A stretch of 64,000 bases of DNA from Adiantum capillus-veneris (lineage: Eukaryota; Streptophyta; Polypodiopsida; Polypodiales; Pteridaceae), in NCBI GenBank assembly GCA_014529385.2, contig CM043950.1, forward strand, positions 157,371,545 through 157,435,544, given 5' to 3'. Under the pieces are notes generated by a model, which saw only the letters and a program-made list of their open reading frames with translations, searched no databases and was not told the DNA's origin. The translations under genes were made by a program, and so were the position numbers. This document shows positions 1 through 11,169 of this stretch, piece after piece. Within the stretch, counting starts at the first letter, position 1. Each line of letters opens with the position of its first letter.

Positions 1-583
1 AGGACGAGCGTGTGGTAACTCGCCTGACAGGCCCTCTGAAAAAGCAATCGGCATGCGTGTGGAGAAAAATCTTGGCGTTCTTTTGTTCAGGTCAAAACAT
101 ATTCGACCTTCATCCATCGTTCAGTTCTCTCCCAAAAAGAAAAGTGAGTAAAGAAACTGAAGTTCATCAAGTACAACCTCTGACCCCTTCATTTGTCAAA
201 GTCACTTTCTCGGCCCGATAGTCAACCACGGCGTTGTTGTTGTGGTACCAAGGGATTTCGAGTAGAACATCACAACCTTCTAAGGCAAATACGTAAAACT
301 CCTCGTGCCCTAAACACCCCTGTCATTGCAAACGAAGTTTGCCAATGCTCGGTGTAATGGCAACATCCCGGCCGGGTGCCACTCGAACTACCTCCGCCTG
401 TGGCCCCAGCCTATCGGACGTAATTCCAAATCGAGCCGCCAATTCCAAGTGAAAAGAAGTTGGTCTTGGCTCCTTCAAAAGAGCTTCCCGATCTTTCACT
501 TTGCCCCCAAAAGCGGCAAAGTTTGTACTTTCATTCATTTGATTCGGTTCAGGCCCCACGCAATGTGGTACCAGTTCTGCTTT
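1..583 (-). pseudogene. Protease-like region of element A (partial)
   Basis: The minus strand reads a stretch beginning NESTNFAAFGGK and continuing through ELAARFGIT, CDVLLEIPWYHNNNAVVDY and RAEKVTLTNEG. This is the retropepsin-to-RT linker typical of gypsy polyproteins and matches 18990-19340 in element B. A stop sits at 323. No clear D-S/T-G catalytic triad is visible, so either it is degenerate or the catalytic part was lost. The segment ends at the window edge. Confidence 0.7.
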
Positions 584-2121
584 TTATCTGCCTTTTCTGC
601 CACATCTCTCAATTGTTTGGGAACTTTCTGGCCTTTCTTCATCCTGTTCATTCGGTGCCTTGTTATAGCACTTCGCGGAGATATGCCCAGTTTCCCCGCA
701 TTCAAAGCACTTCCCCTCCTTTATGTAGAGAGCCCTCTCTTGAGGACTAAGCTTGGGTCGTGCATCCTTATCTTTGTGTTTTGGGTTGCTCTTTCTCTTT
801 CTACTTTCATTTTTCAAAGTCTGTTCGACTCTGTGTGTCATGATCTCATATGTGAGGTAGGTCAGACTGCCAGAGTGAATGGCAAAACCCGTTTTGCATG
901 ACTCATCGACTCCTGAATGAAAGCTGACTTTTGTTCTTAGCAGTGATTTGGGATCTCTGTAGGTAGACCCGAGGTAAACCGCTCAATCTGCTCCTTGAAC
1001 GAGATCTTAAATGAAGAGGCGGGTAGAAAAGAGCTCCAGAATCTCTCGCAATAAGCGTCCAGTGTATCCTTCTTGGTCATCCGAAGATGGTTCCAAGCAG
1101 TTCGTATATCACGTTCATACTCTCAAGTCAGCCAAGAAGAAATAAAAAGCTTTTTAAATTTCAGCCATTTAACTGGCGTTGTCTTGTTCAATAGAAGCAT
1201 GGACCACCAAGTTCGAGCATTCCCCTTAAAGTAAGAGGCAGCTCTCCGAATCTTAGAGTGCTCTGAGTAACGCCCTCCCGCGGAAGCGATGTCAAACTGC
1301 TGTATAAAAGACAAAGCCTTCGAAGCATCTCTATAACCAGAAAACATGTCAAATTTAATCGACTATCCACCTTCCTTGAACTCTCGGACTTTCTTGCTTT
1401 TGTCTGCCGGAAAGTCTTACTGGTTGGCTTTGTAAAAATTCTTCTTCTTTGCATAAAAGTTGCTGTCATTAGAGTCTGAACTGTCTGTAGACGAGTCCTC
1501 TGTAGAACTGTCACTCACGTGGCGAGATTTAGACTTCTTTGCCTTTTTCTTGCCCTTCTCGAAGCGTTGCTTTTTGCTTCGCTTTTTGCCTTTTCGATCT
1601 TCTTCGCTCGAGCCAGATGAGCTAGAACAACTGTCAGAAGAAGAAGAGAAGAAGAACTGGGTACTTCGAACACGCTTCTTCTGCTTTCTTGCCTTTTCAA
1701 ATGTAGACTGACGACCCAAATAACCTGGGAAGTCAGTGCCTTTCTTCTGCTTTTTGCCGTGCTTTTCAGCTTTGTTCTGTGCGTCAAAAAGCTGAGCAAT
1801 TCGTGCATCAACCACCTCTTCTAATTCTTGCTCTATGTACATCTTGGGAGTAGGAGGTTTCTTGGGTGGTTCTATGGTCTGTCGCCACTGCGCGTGCATC
1901 TCCTCGAAAGAGGTCTTGCTCATATATTTTGCAAATTTTGGATCCTTCGCAAAATTGAGCATCATCTTTGTTGCGTCGCCGATCAATCGTTGACGCTCCA
2001 TCTCTTCGAGCTCCGCCTAAGTAGGCCGAGGCGGGCCATACTCCTTACTTGAATCTTCGTTGTGATCCCTTTCCGCATCTTCGGATGCACAGGGAGTCGA
2101 CTGATCCTTGCCTGAAGCCAT
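584..2121 (-). pseudogene. gag of element A (broken)
   Basis: Structural polyprotein gene of a gypsy retrotransposon. The ATG at 2121-2119 follows the primer binding site and matches the start in element B. The N-terminal part is charged, with Lys-rich and Ser/Asp-rich tracts around 1440-1740. The capsid-like core (FIQQFDIA, GNARTWW) lies near 1150-1320. A CCHC zinc knuckle, CFECGETGHISAKC, is intact near 680-720. Stops occur after the first 35 codons and near 1417, and the frame changes several times, so it is a pseudogene. Gag would package element RNA in cytoplasmic particles. Confidence 0.85.
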
Positions 2122-2179
2122 AGGTGCCGCGGAAAAAAAAATTAGGGATCGGATTTCCCGTAAAAGAGAAATCGGCCGT

Positions 2180-2191
2180 GCTCTGATACCA
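2180..2191 (-). other. Primer binding site of element A
   Basis: The minus strand reads TGGTATCAGAGC one base after the LTR. This is the usual plant retrotransposon site complementary to the 3' end of initiator Met tRNA. Confidence 0.9.
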
Positions 2192-2192
2192 C

Positions 2193-2822
2193 TGCAATAG
2201 ACTTGGGCACTCCAAGTCAAGCATTCTACCGCAACAACACCAAATAACCTCTTCAAAACAGTTCACAGTTCACAATTTATTGGACATTGGCCCGACGGAG
2301 TTCCATGCATAGAGATATTGGCCCCTTAGACTGGCGCCCCTTTCGGTATTTCTTTTTGTATTAATCTGTGTTCAAAGTACAAGAGTGCGGGCAGGCGCTC
2401 ACACTCAAACTCTGCGTCCAGATGCTCTGAGTTGTGAGTGGCCTACCCACATATTTAAAGAGTATAAGGGATGCCAAAAGCAGAGCCCCAAAAGCTGAAA
2501 ATCAAAAGCCCAAATAAAGCAAAGGCTCTTTCTCTCTCTTGCTTGTAAAAATAAACCAAGTCCCAAAAAGCTGTCCATAATTAGCTTTTAAAAATAAAGC
2601 AGAAAAGCTCGCTCTTCCTCCCAACATGCGTAGCCAAAAAGCATGCCAAAATCTGCCGCTGAAACAGCCCGCAAAAAGCACCGCAATCTGGGGACGTCCG
2701 TACAGCCTGCCACGTGTCCTGCATTGTGCGATTTTCGGGACTGGCAGCCACATCAGCGTTTTCTTCCGGCTTGTGCAAGGTGTGTGTGTACACACGGGCA
2801 GCCACGTCATCACTTTGTGACA
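2193..2822 (-). repeat. 5' LTR of element A (630 bp)
   Basis: The minus-strand LTR starts TGTCACAAAG at 2822 and ends CA at 2193, next to the primer binding site. Both end segments resemble the LTRs of element B, including the final GTGCCCAAGTCTATTGCA-like stretch, but the U3 part differs and lacks the telobox array seen in B. Confidence 0.85.
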
Positions 2823-3324
2823 CATGACACAATATCCGCAAGAGCACAAGAAGGATTCAGCATCAAGCATAGGCATTTCCATTGTGTTGATTGATTTAGA
2901 TCAGAAAGTCAAGACGTGTGTTTGATGAATGGTTTGGCACTCCATCACTTTGTTCATCTGCATTGCATGCACAATTTTTTTGAAGGAATAGAATTTTTCC
3001 AGTCACTTTACATGGAATGGGTATGTTCATGTTTTTGTGTTGGGAGTGGTTTCAGGAATTTTCATCCTCGGAGATTCTTGAAGAAGGTAGCCGCATGACT
3101 ATAGATGAAGTTGAAGCATTGAAGGAGCCACATAAGACTTTGTGTCGCTTTCGGCGGGGCCCATAGAAGCAAGCGTTGCAGACCTTTATGAAGTTCAAGT
3201 ATCGCACGACCCACACATCAGAGTGGGCCGGCGAAGAGTCCTTTCGAGGATTCCGGATGCTGTTGGCAATCTTCCTCGACGCCATACAATTCGGCACCAG
3301 TACCTCACTTTGAAAAGGAGGGGA
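2823..3324 (+). repeat. Family II internal 3' end, truncated by element A
   Basis: Matches 7264-7793 closely, including a purine-rich tract directly before LTR1 (3311-3324). The left edge is exactly the LTR end of element A, which interrupted this copy. No intact reading frame. Confidence 0.85.
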
Positions 3325-5818
3325 TGTCACGTGACACATCTATCCCTATGTGCACGTGGACAAGCTACTCCATGACATGGGTTCAGTTCAGTCAGTTAGC
3401 CTAGCTTAGGAAGTGATCTTGCACTTTTGTGAGTCTGTTCGCAGACCGTGCATATCCAGACACTTAGAGTAGATGCATATCCTCTGGTTGCTCACAGCAT
3501 GATCATCAGATTTTAGTCAGAATCCATCAAGAGCATTTTTACAGTGCATAGACCTATTTTTCCTATTTTTGACATTTTTCACTTATTATTTTTAAGTGAC
3601 TTTTGTTGGGAACTAGGTAGGGCAATTTTGCTAAGATAGTGTATAAGCAAACCTAGTGCTAGCACTATCAGCAGAAGAGGCAGCAGGAGCACTTGCTCAA
3701 CAGGCACCTTCTCAGCAAGACCCCCAACAAGTGAACCCTAGCGTTTTGCAACAAACAGAACCTAGCGTTTTTGCATGACAAACCAAGTCTAGCTTTTTTC
3801 AGCATTGCAGATACTTCAGCATTTTGCATTGCAGATCAGCCCCGGCGATAGCAGATTCTCCCCGCAGAACCCCAAATCAGCCTAGCATTCTTGGATCAGC
3901 AGGACTCACAGCGATTTGCAGATTCATGGCGACAAAGTCAGCCTTGGCATCAGCATTTTGCAATTTCAGTAGATAGACTCCGCAGTAGAACCCCCAAACC
4001 TCGCAGATCTCACCATCCCGCAGGAGATCCTCGTCGCACGGCCAGATCCCGCGAAGTTTGCAGATTCAGCCCGGAAAACACAGATTTCAGCATCTGCGTT
4101 TTCAGCGCGTCGTCGTCGCATCGTCGTCACCGGCATAGAGTCAGAATTCAGTAGATAAAGGTTTGCAGATTTCAGCCATTAGCATTTTCAGATTTCAGCC
4201 CGTCTCGTCGTCGTCCTCATCGTCATCGACATCATCGGCAAGTCCAAGCATTGTAGAGATTTGTGCAATCAATAGTAGACCGCTCTCGCCATAGAGAGTG
4301 GGGCCTTCGGAGGAGGGTTTGACAACATTCTCGTGTCGTATTCTTCTCTCTCTATCTCTCAGTTTCAGCACCTTTATTGTTAAGTGCAGCGGAATGAATG
4401 TTGTATTTTCTCAAGATTAGTGAACTTTATTGCTCAAGGTTCCTTTTAGTTCTTAGAGAGTTTTCCGTCTTTAGGGAGAATGCTATGATCACGAACAAAG
4501 TGAGTGGATATTGTGCGTGCAAGTGAATGAGACTGAGAGAAGGAGAGAGAGGAGATACGACACTGAGAGGTTGTAAAACCCTCCTTCGAAGGCCCCACTC
4601 TTGTCGGCGAGAGTGGTCTATGTCTTGATTGCACAAAGGTGTACAATGCGTATGCAATGGACTATGCAACTTGGTCTATGCCGATGACGACGATGGTGAC
4701 GACGATGACGACGACGATGGCTGAAATCTGAGATCTTCTAACTGCTGAATTTCGGGACTGTTTCGGTGGCTGAAAATGACTGTTTTGGCTGTGTTTTTAT
4801 GGCTGAAAATGGGGAACCATCTGCAACTTTCTTTGGGGGAATCTGCTACTGTTCATAAGGCTGAAAATCTGCGTTTTGCCACTGCTGAAACTGCAGCTTT
4901 CCTAGCATTAGTAAATGGGCTGAAAACGCTAGAGAACTGCTGAAGACTTGCTGGCGTTTTTGGATGGAAAACGCTGATGAAGGGGCTGAAATTGCTGGTT
5001 TATTGCAGTTCTAAGGGGCCTGAAATCCTTGCCATGTTTAGGTGCTGAAAACGCTGTAGATATGCAACTTGAATGCTGGCATTAGTAAATATGGGGGCTG
5101 TTGCTAGTGAAGAGCAAAAACGCCAGGCATGAGGGAGCATAGAGGGCGATGTCTGGCCTTGGAGAACGCCAAAGGAGCGGGTCTTATGGCGATGGCTGTG
5201 GTGAGGAAAAACGCCAAGGGAAGCGGGAGGATGGCGAGGATCTACTGCTGGGGGGTACTGCTGAGAAGTTGCCTGTTGAGCGGGAAGCTCCTGCTACCTC
5301 TTCTGCCAGAAAGTGCTAACTTGGGTTTGCTTATATACAAACTTAGCAAAATTGCCCTACCTACTTTTGTAGGAAAGTCACTTAAAAATAATAAGTGAAA
5401 ATCTCAATAAATAGGAAAATAGGTTAAATGCACTGGAAAATTCCCCTAACCGATCCTAATGGATTCTAATGGGAATTCCGATGATCATGCTGTATGCAAC
5501 CGGAGGATATGCATCTATGCTAAGTGATTGGGCATGCACGGTCTACGAATAGACTCACAAAAGTGCCAGATCACTGCTAATCTAAACTTGACTTGACTTG
5601 ATTGAACCCTGTTGTGGTGTAGCTTGTCCACGGACACATAGGGTTGGGATGTGTCACGTGACATTTATTCATAGTGTTCACCACTTTGTTTGTATCCATT
5701 GCACTCTCTCACTATAGGAACGGAAGGCTCTCCCTTCCATAAGTAAAAGGAACCTTGAACACAGTTCAGAGCACTCATCTTGAGCAAAGTTCAACATTCA
5801 CTTCCGTTGCAGCTTACA
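3325..5818 (+). repeat. Family II LTR1, interrupted by an inverted LTR
   Basis: Starts TGTCACGTGACA and ends CTTACA before the primer binding site. Removing 4378-5663 plus one copy of the 5-bp duplication leaves a contiguous LTR that aligns with LTR2. A TATA-like GTATAAGC lies at 3641-3648. The middle is rich in short GCAGATTTCAGC and AGCGTTTT repeats and a CGTCGTCG stretch. Confidence 0.9.
4378..5663 (-). mobile_element. Inverted solo LTR of family II nested in LTR1
   Basis: Begins TGTTAAGTGCAGCGG, the reverse complement of an LTR 3' end, and ends GTGTCACGTGACA, the reverse complement of an LTR start. It is flanked by the 5-bp duplication TTTAT (4373-4377 and 5664-5668). LTR2 has a single TTTAT at the same point. 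The copy is clearly diverged from LTR1, so it is another subfamily. Length 1286 bp with no internal sequence, hence a solo LTR. Confidence 0.92.
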
Positions 5819-5819
5819 T

Positions 5820-5831
5820 TGGTATCAGAGC
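5820..5831 (+). other. Primer binding site after LTR1
   Basis: TGGTATCAGAGC, complementary to initiator Met tRNA, one base after the LTR end. Confidence 0.9.
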
Positions 5832-6271
5832 TTTGACAGTGTTCTGTATCACTCAAGGAAAGAACCACATAATTTTTTTCCTTGTTGCGGTCGCACGTCA
5901 CCCAAGTCCACTTGGGCGTGTCGATTCCTAATCGTGTTTTTGAAGAGGGAGAGGAAACCCAAGAAAGAAGGGCTTGTCCAGCCTCCCCTTGTTCTCTTTT
6001 TACTCATTAAGAGCGGACCGTGCATTTAGCGGCCGGCCAATCGACGTGAGGTGGGAAAAAGCAACCTTGGTGTGAGCGCAAGGCCGCCAAGGGATGCGCC
6101 CACGGAAAAGAGAAGAACTCGGGTGAAGAGAAGATCCTTCTCTAACACAGATTGCAAGCGAAAGAAGAACCTCAAGAACCTCAAGACCCTCAAGAACTCA
6201 AGAACCTAAAGAACCCAAGACCCACAAGAACCCAAGTTCCTCGTGAACTTAAGCACCCAAGACTTCAGTGG

Positions 6272-6993
6272 ATGGTCATCGCCCGAAGCGGAATGGATAC
6301 TTTGCATGAAGGTGATGAGCATGGAGTTGGCGAAGAAGAATTTTCTCCACCAGGAGGTTTTCCTGACCCTCCCCCTTTCCCATCTACGCCAAGGATTGCA
6401 CTAACTCCTATGGAGGAGTTGGAGCAAATGTTTATGGACATGAAGCTAGAACGCGAAGCAAGAACAACAGAAAGAAAAGCAGAAATTGATCGTAAGTACA
6501 AAGAAAGAATGGCAGCTATCGCAGGTGAGCGCGAGCAAGCACGCTTGGAAGCCAGAGTAAGACACTCCGAATTTGATCGTGAGCGCGAAGAAAGAGAAGC
6601 ATAATTTGATCGCGAGAACAAAGCAAGAAAAGCAATGAACGACCGACACATGAAAGAGATGTTGTGACTCTTTTCTCAAGTACAGGCACAGACGCAAGAG
6701 ATTCGGGAGAAGGAGACTCTCTCTGTCTCTTCTTCTCCCAAGTATGCCACGCATGATTTGCATAATTATGATAAGCATGATGATTTGAATGAATGATAAT
6801 GACAAGCATGATGAGCTGCATGAAGATGATGTCATTGTTCACAAGGATGATGTGTTAGTTGATACTTTCTCTAGTGAAGCTAACCTCTTTGTAGAGACGA
6901 TCAATCAGGAAGCACCGATCTTGGCTCTCGAGTTGAGGTTCAAAGAACCCCCTCAAGAAGAACCGAACTTGGCTCTCGAGCCTCGGTCCATAG

Positions 6994-6994
<1 letters not shown>
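6272..6994 (+). pseudogene. gag-like charged coiled-coil gene, copy 1
   Basis: From the ATG at 6272 it encodes a short Asp/Glu/Gly/Pro-rich segment, then a long Glu/Arg/Lys-rich helix with repeated REREEREA-like units, predicted coiled coil by eye. A TAA at 6602-6604 breaks it where copy 2 has a Glu codon. A further TGA near 6665 is shared with copy 2, and an acidic His/Asp-rich tail follows. No zinc knuckle or capsid motif is seen, so 'gag-like' rests on position after the primer binding site. Possible role: structural protein of a non-autonomous element. Confidence 0.55.

Positions 6995-7033
<39 letters not shown>
6995..7033 (+). repeat. 39-base poly-C run
   Basis: An uninterrupted run of 39 C at the point where copy 2 (about 10258-10275) has a short, interrupted C-rich stretch. 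It expanded after the copies separated, or is a sequencing/assembly product. Confidence 0.9.
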
Positions 7034-7035
<2 letters not shown>

Positions 7036-7793
7036 GAAGTATTATGTGTTTGCATGATTAGTGAGCACACATTGATCGAGTGTTTTATTCCTGATGCTTT
7101 TCTGTATTTTAGTCTCCGTCCTTATATGATTCCTTTTCACAGGCATGCCATACTGCACGATGAGCACGATATACTCATGAATGAGCACGGATGTATGCGG
7201 ATTACTCATGGAAAGTTGAAATGTTTGTATTCAAGGAATTCACATTCCATGTCTCTTCCTTGGCATGACACAGTATCCGAAAGAGCACAAGAAGGATTGA
7301 GCATCAAGCATATAGGCATTTGCATTGTGTTTTGCCAGAGTTGATTGATTTAGATCAGAAAGTCAAGACTCGACCCCATTGTTTGCGTGTGTTTGATGAA
7401 CGATTTGGCACTCCTTCACTTTGTTCATCTGCATTGCGTGCATAATTTTTTCGAAGGAATAGAATTTTTCGAGTCGCTTTACATGGAATGGGTATGTTCA
7501 TGTTTTTGTGTTGGGAGTGGTTTCATGAATTTTCATCCTCGGAGATTCTTGAAGAAGGTAGCCGCATGACTATAGACGAAGTTGAAGCATTGAAGAAGCC
7601 ACATAAGAATTTGTCGCTTTCGGCGCGGCCCAAAGAAGCCAGCGTTGCAGACCTTTATGAAGTTCAAGTATTGCACGACCCACACATCATAGTGGGCCGG
7701 CGAAGAGTCCTTTCGAGGATTCCGGATGTTGTTGGCGATCTCCCTCGACGCCATACAATTCGGCACGAGTACCTCACTTTAAAAAGGAGGGGA
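7034..7793 (+). other. Family II internal 3' part with polypurine tract
   Basis: No recognised domain. An open stretch near 7566-7868 starts MTIDEVEALKK and runs into LTR2; its counterpart at 3098-3340 is similar but not a known family. The purine-rich tract 7779-7793 (AAAAAGGAGGGGA-like) directly before the LTR fits a plus-strand primer. Confidence 0.6.
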
Positions 7794-9037
7794 TGTCACG
7801 TGACACATCTAACCCTATGTGCACGTGGACAAGCTACTTCACGACATGGGTTCAGTTCAGTTAGTTAGCTCCTCTTAGGAAGTGATCTGGCACTTTTGTG
7901 AGTCTGTTTGCAGGCCGTGCATGTCCAGACATTTAGAGTAGATGCATATCCTCTAGTTGTACACAGCATGATCATCAGATTTCAGTCAGAACCCATTAGG
8001 AGCATTTTAACAGTGCATAGACCTATTTTCCCTATTTTTGACATTTTTCACGTATTATTTTTAAGTGACTTTTGTTGGGAACTAGGTAGGGCAATTTTGC
8101 TAAGATAATATATAAGCAAACCTAGCGCTAACACTCTCTGGCAGAATAGGCCGCAGGAGCACTTGCTCAACAGGCACCTTCTCAGCAAGACACCCAACAG
8201 GTGATCCCTAGCGTTTTGCAAAAAACAGGACCTAGCGTTTTTGCATGACAAACCAAGCCTAGCGTTTTTCAGCATTGCAGATACTTCAGCATTTTGCATT
8301 GCAGATCAGCCCCGGCGATAGTAGTACAGTAGATCAGCCCTAGCGTTAGCAGATTCTCCCCGCAGAACCCCCAATCAGCCTAGCAGTTTTGGATCAGCAG
8401 GACTCCCAGCGATTTGCAGATTCATGGCGACAAAGTCAGCCTTGGCATCAGCGTTTTAAAATTTCAGCAGATAGACTCTGCAATAGAACCCCCAAACCTC
8501 GTAGATCTCACCTTCCCGCAGTAGATCCTCGCCGCACGGTCAGATCCTGCGAAGTTTGTAGATTCAACCCGGAAAACGCAGATTTCAGCATCTGCGTTTT
8601 CAGCACGTCGTCGCCGCATTGTTGTCATCGACATCGTCACCGACATAGAGTCAGAATTCAGCAGATAAAGATTTGCAGATTTCAGCCATTAGCATTTTCA
8701 GATTTCAGCCCGTCTCGTCGTCGTCCTCATCGTCGTCGACATCATCGGCAAGTCCAAGCATTGTAGAGATTTGTGCAATCAATAGTAGACCGCTCTCGCC
8801 ATAGAGAGTGGGGCCTTTGGAGCAGGGTTTGACAACATTTTGGTGTCGTATTCTTCTATCTCTATCTCTCAGTCTCAGCACCTTTATTCATAGTGTTCAC
8901 CACTTTGTTTGCATCCATTGCACTCTCTCACTAAAGGAACGGAAGGCTCTCCCTTCCATAAGTAAAAGGAACCTGGAGCATAGTTCGGAGCACTCATCTT
9001 GAGCAAAGTTCAACATTCACTTCCGTTGCACCTTACA
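7794..9037 (+). repeat. Family II LTR2, intact (1244 bp)
   Basis: TGTCACGTGACA at the start, ACCTTACA at the end, preceded by a polypurine tract and followed by a primer binding site. It serves as the 3' LTR of the unit on its left and the 5' LTR of the unit on its right. It is the best reference for this LTR in the window. Confidence 0.92.
8109..8116 (+). promoter_or_regulatory. TATA box of LTR2
   Basis: TATATAAG within LTR2, aligned with GTATAAGC in LTR1 (3641-3648), so the position is conserved. Likely the element's promoter; the start site is not determined. Confidence 0.5.
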
Positions 9038-9038
9038 T

Positions 9039-9050
9039 TGGTATCAGAGC
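9039..9050 (+). other. Primer binding site after LTR2
   Basis: TGGTATCAGAGC one base after LTR2, identical to that after LTR1. Confidence 0.9.
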
Positions 9051-9489
9051 TTTGACTGTGTTCTATATCACTCAAGGAAAGAACCACATAATTTTTTTCC
9101 TTGTTGCTGTCGCACGTAACCCAAGTCCACTTGGTCGTGTCGATTCCTAATCGTGTTTTTGAAGAGTGACAGGAAACCCAAGAAAGAAGGGCTTGCCCAG
9201 CTTCCCCTTGTTCTCTTTTCACTCAGTGAGAGCGGACCGTGCACTTAGCGGCCGGCCAATCGACGTGAGGTGGGAAAAAGCAACCTTGGTGTGAGCGCAA
9301 GGCCGCCAAGGGATGCGCTCGCGGAAAAGAGAAGAACTCGGGTGAAGAGAAGATCCTTCTCTAGCAGAGATTGCAAGCGAAAGAAGAACCTCAAGACCCT
9401 CAAGAACTCAAGAACCTAAAGAATCCAAGAACCCAAGACCCACAAGAACCTAAGTTCCTCGTGAACTTAAGCACTCAAGACTTCAGTGG

Positions 9490-10218
9490 ATGGTCATCGC
9501 CCGAAGAGGAATGGATACTTTGCATGAAGGTGATGAGCATGGAGTTGGTGAAGAAGAATTTTCTCCACCAGGAGGTTTTTCTGACCCCCCTCCTTCCCCA
9601 TCCACGCCAAGGATTGCACTAACTCCTATGGAGGAGTTGGAGCAGATGTTTATGGACATGAAGCTAGAACGCGAAGCAAGGAAGCTAGAACGCGAAGCAA
9701 GAACAGCAGAAAGAAAAGTAGAAATTGATCATAAGTACAAAGAAAGAATGGCAGCTATCGCGCGTGAGCGCGAGCAAGCACGCTTGGAAGCCAAACTAAG
9801 ACAAGCCGAATTTGATCGTGAGCGCGAAGAAAGAGAAGCAGAATATGATCGCGAGAACAAAGCAAGAAAAGCAATGAACGACCGACACATGAAAGAGATG
9901 TTGTGACTCTTTTCTCAAGTGCAAGCACAGATGCAAGAGATTTGGGAGAAGGAGACTCTCCCCGTCTCTTCTTCTCCCAAGCATGCCACGCATGATTTGC
10001 ATGGTTATGATAACCATGATGATTTGAATGATAATGACAAGCATGATAAATTGCATGATAATGACAAGCATGATGAGTTGCATGAAGATGATGTGGTTGT
10101 TCACAAGGATGATGTGTTAGTTGATACTTTCTCTAGTGAAGCTAACCTCATTGCAGAGACGATCAATCAAGAAGCACCGATCTTGGCTCTCGAGTTGAGG
10201 TCCAAAGAACCCCCTTAG
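9490..10218 (+). pseudogene. gag-like charged gene, copy 2 (better preserved)
   Basis: From the ATG at 9490 it reads 138 codons to a TGA at 9904-9906: an acidic Pro-rich head, then a Glu/Arg/Lys coiled-coil helix (about residues 45-135). After the TGA the same frame stays open to 10218, encoding an acidic His/Asp-rich segment with a duplicated DNDKHD-type repeat, followed by SSEAN and LALEL repeats. The TGA is shared with copy 1, so it is ancestral: either a fixed defect or a read-through stop. No enzyme domains. Function unknown. Confidence 0.55.
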
Positions 10219-10286
10219 GAAGAACCGATCTTGGCTCTCGAGCCTCGGTCCATAAACCCACCCGCCCCCTCCCCCCAAGAAGTATT

Positions 10287-11169
10287 AGAAGAGGCAGCAG
10301 AACTTTCTCAACAGGCACCTTCTCAGCAAGACCCCCAACAGGTGAACCCTAGCGTTTTGCAACAAACAGAACCTAGCGGTTTTGCATGAAAAACCAAGCC
10401 TAGCATTTTTTAGCATTGCAGATACTTCAGCGTTTTGCATTGCAGATCAGCCCCGACGACAGCAGTACAGCAGATCAGCCCTAGCGTTAGCAGATTCTCC
10501 CCGCAGAACCCCATATCATCCCAGTGATTTGCAGATTATCGCGACAAGGTCAGCCTTCGCATTAGCGTTTTGCAATTTCAGCAGATAGACTGCGTAGTAG
10601 AACTCCCAAACCTCATAGATCTCACCTTCCCGTAGTAGATCCTCTCCGCACGGTCAGATCCCGCAAAGTTTGCAGATTCAACCTGGAAAACGCACATTTC
10701 AGCATCTGCGTTTTCAGCTGAAATCTGCGTTTTCAGCGCGTCGTCGTCACATTGTCGTCATCGACATCGTCACGACATAGAGTCAGAATTCAGCAGATAA
10801 AGATTTGCAGCTTTCAGCCATTAGCATTTTCAGATTTCAGCCTGTCTCGTCGTTGTCCTCATCGTTGTCAACATCGTCGGCAAGTCCAAGCATTGTAGAG
10901 ATTTGTGCAATCAATAGTAGACCGCTTTCGCCATAGAGAGTGGGGCTTTCGGAGGAGGGTTTGACAACATTCTGGTGTCGTATTCTTCTTTCTCTATCTC
11001 TCAATCTCGGCACCTTCATTCATAGTGTTCACAACTTTGTTTGTATCCATTGCACTCTCTCACTAAAGGAACGGAAGGCTTTCCCTTCCGTAAGTAAAAG
11101 GATTCTTGAGCACAGTTCGGAACACTCATCTTGAGCAAAGTTCAACATTCACTTCCGTTGCACTGTACA
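10287..11169 (+). repeat. Family II LTR3, 5'-truncated
   Basis: Homologous to the last roughly 880 bp of LTR2, starting at GAAGAGGCAGCAG and ending ACTGTACA. The internal sequence to its left stops near 10286, so a deletion fused mid-internal to mid-LTR and removed the polypurine tract and LTR start. Confidence 0.85.

Larger units (their letters stand above)
1..2822 (-). mobile_element. Ty3/gypsy element A, 5' half only (runs off left edge)
   Basis: Read on the minus strand the order is LTR (2822-2193), primer binding site (2191-2180), gag (2121-584) and protease-like region (583-1). The other half and second LTR lie outside the window. Gag and protease match element B domain by domain, and both LTRs begin TGTCACAAAGTGATGA, so A and B are one family. 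Several in-frame stops show it is dead. It sits inside the internal region of the tandem array that follows, because sequence from 2823 on matches the copy at 7264. The 5-bp target duplication should start CATGA (2823-2827) but its partner is outside. Confidence 0.9.
2823..11169 (+). mobile_element. Tandem LTR retrotransposon array, non-autonomous family II
   Basis: Units in order: internal 3' end (2823-3324), LTR1 (3325-5818), internal (5819-7793), LTR2 (7794-9037), internal (9038-10286), partial LTR3 (10287-11169). A primer binding site follows LTR1 and LTR2, and a polypurine tract precedes LTR1 and LTR2. The internal parts code for a charged gag-like protein but show no protease, RT or integrase, so I class it as LARD-like. 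The shared-LTR layout is what unequal recombination between LTRs of neighbouring copies would give. Confidence 0.85.

Noticed and set aside
326-901. Long plus-strand open frame opposite gag of element A
   Set aside because: It is the shadow of the minus-strand gag/protease region, with no domain of its own.
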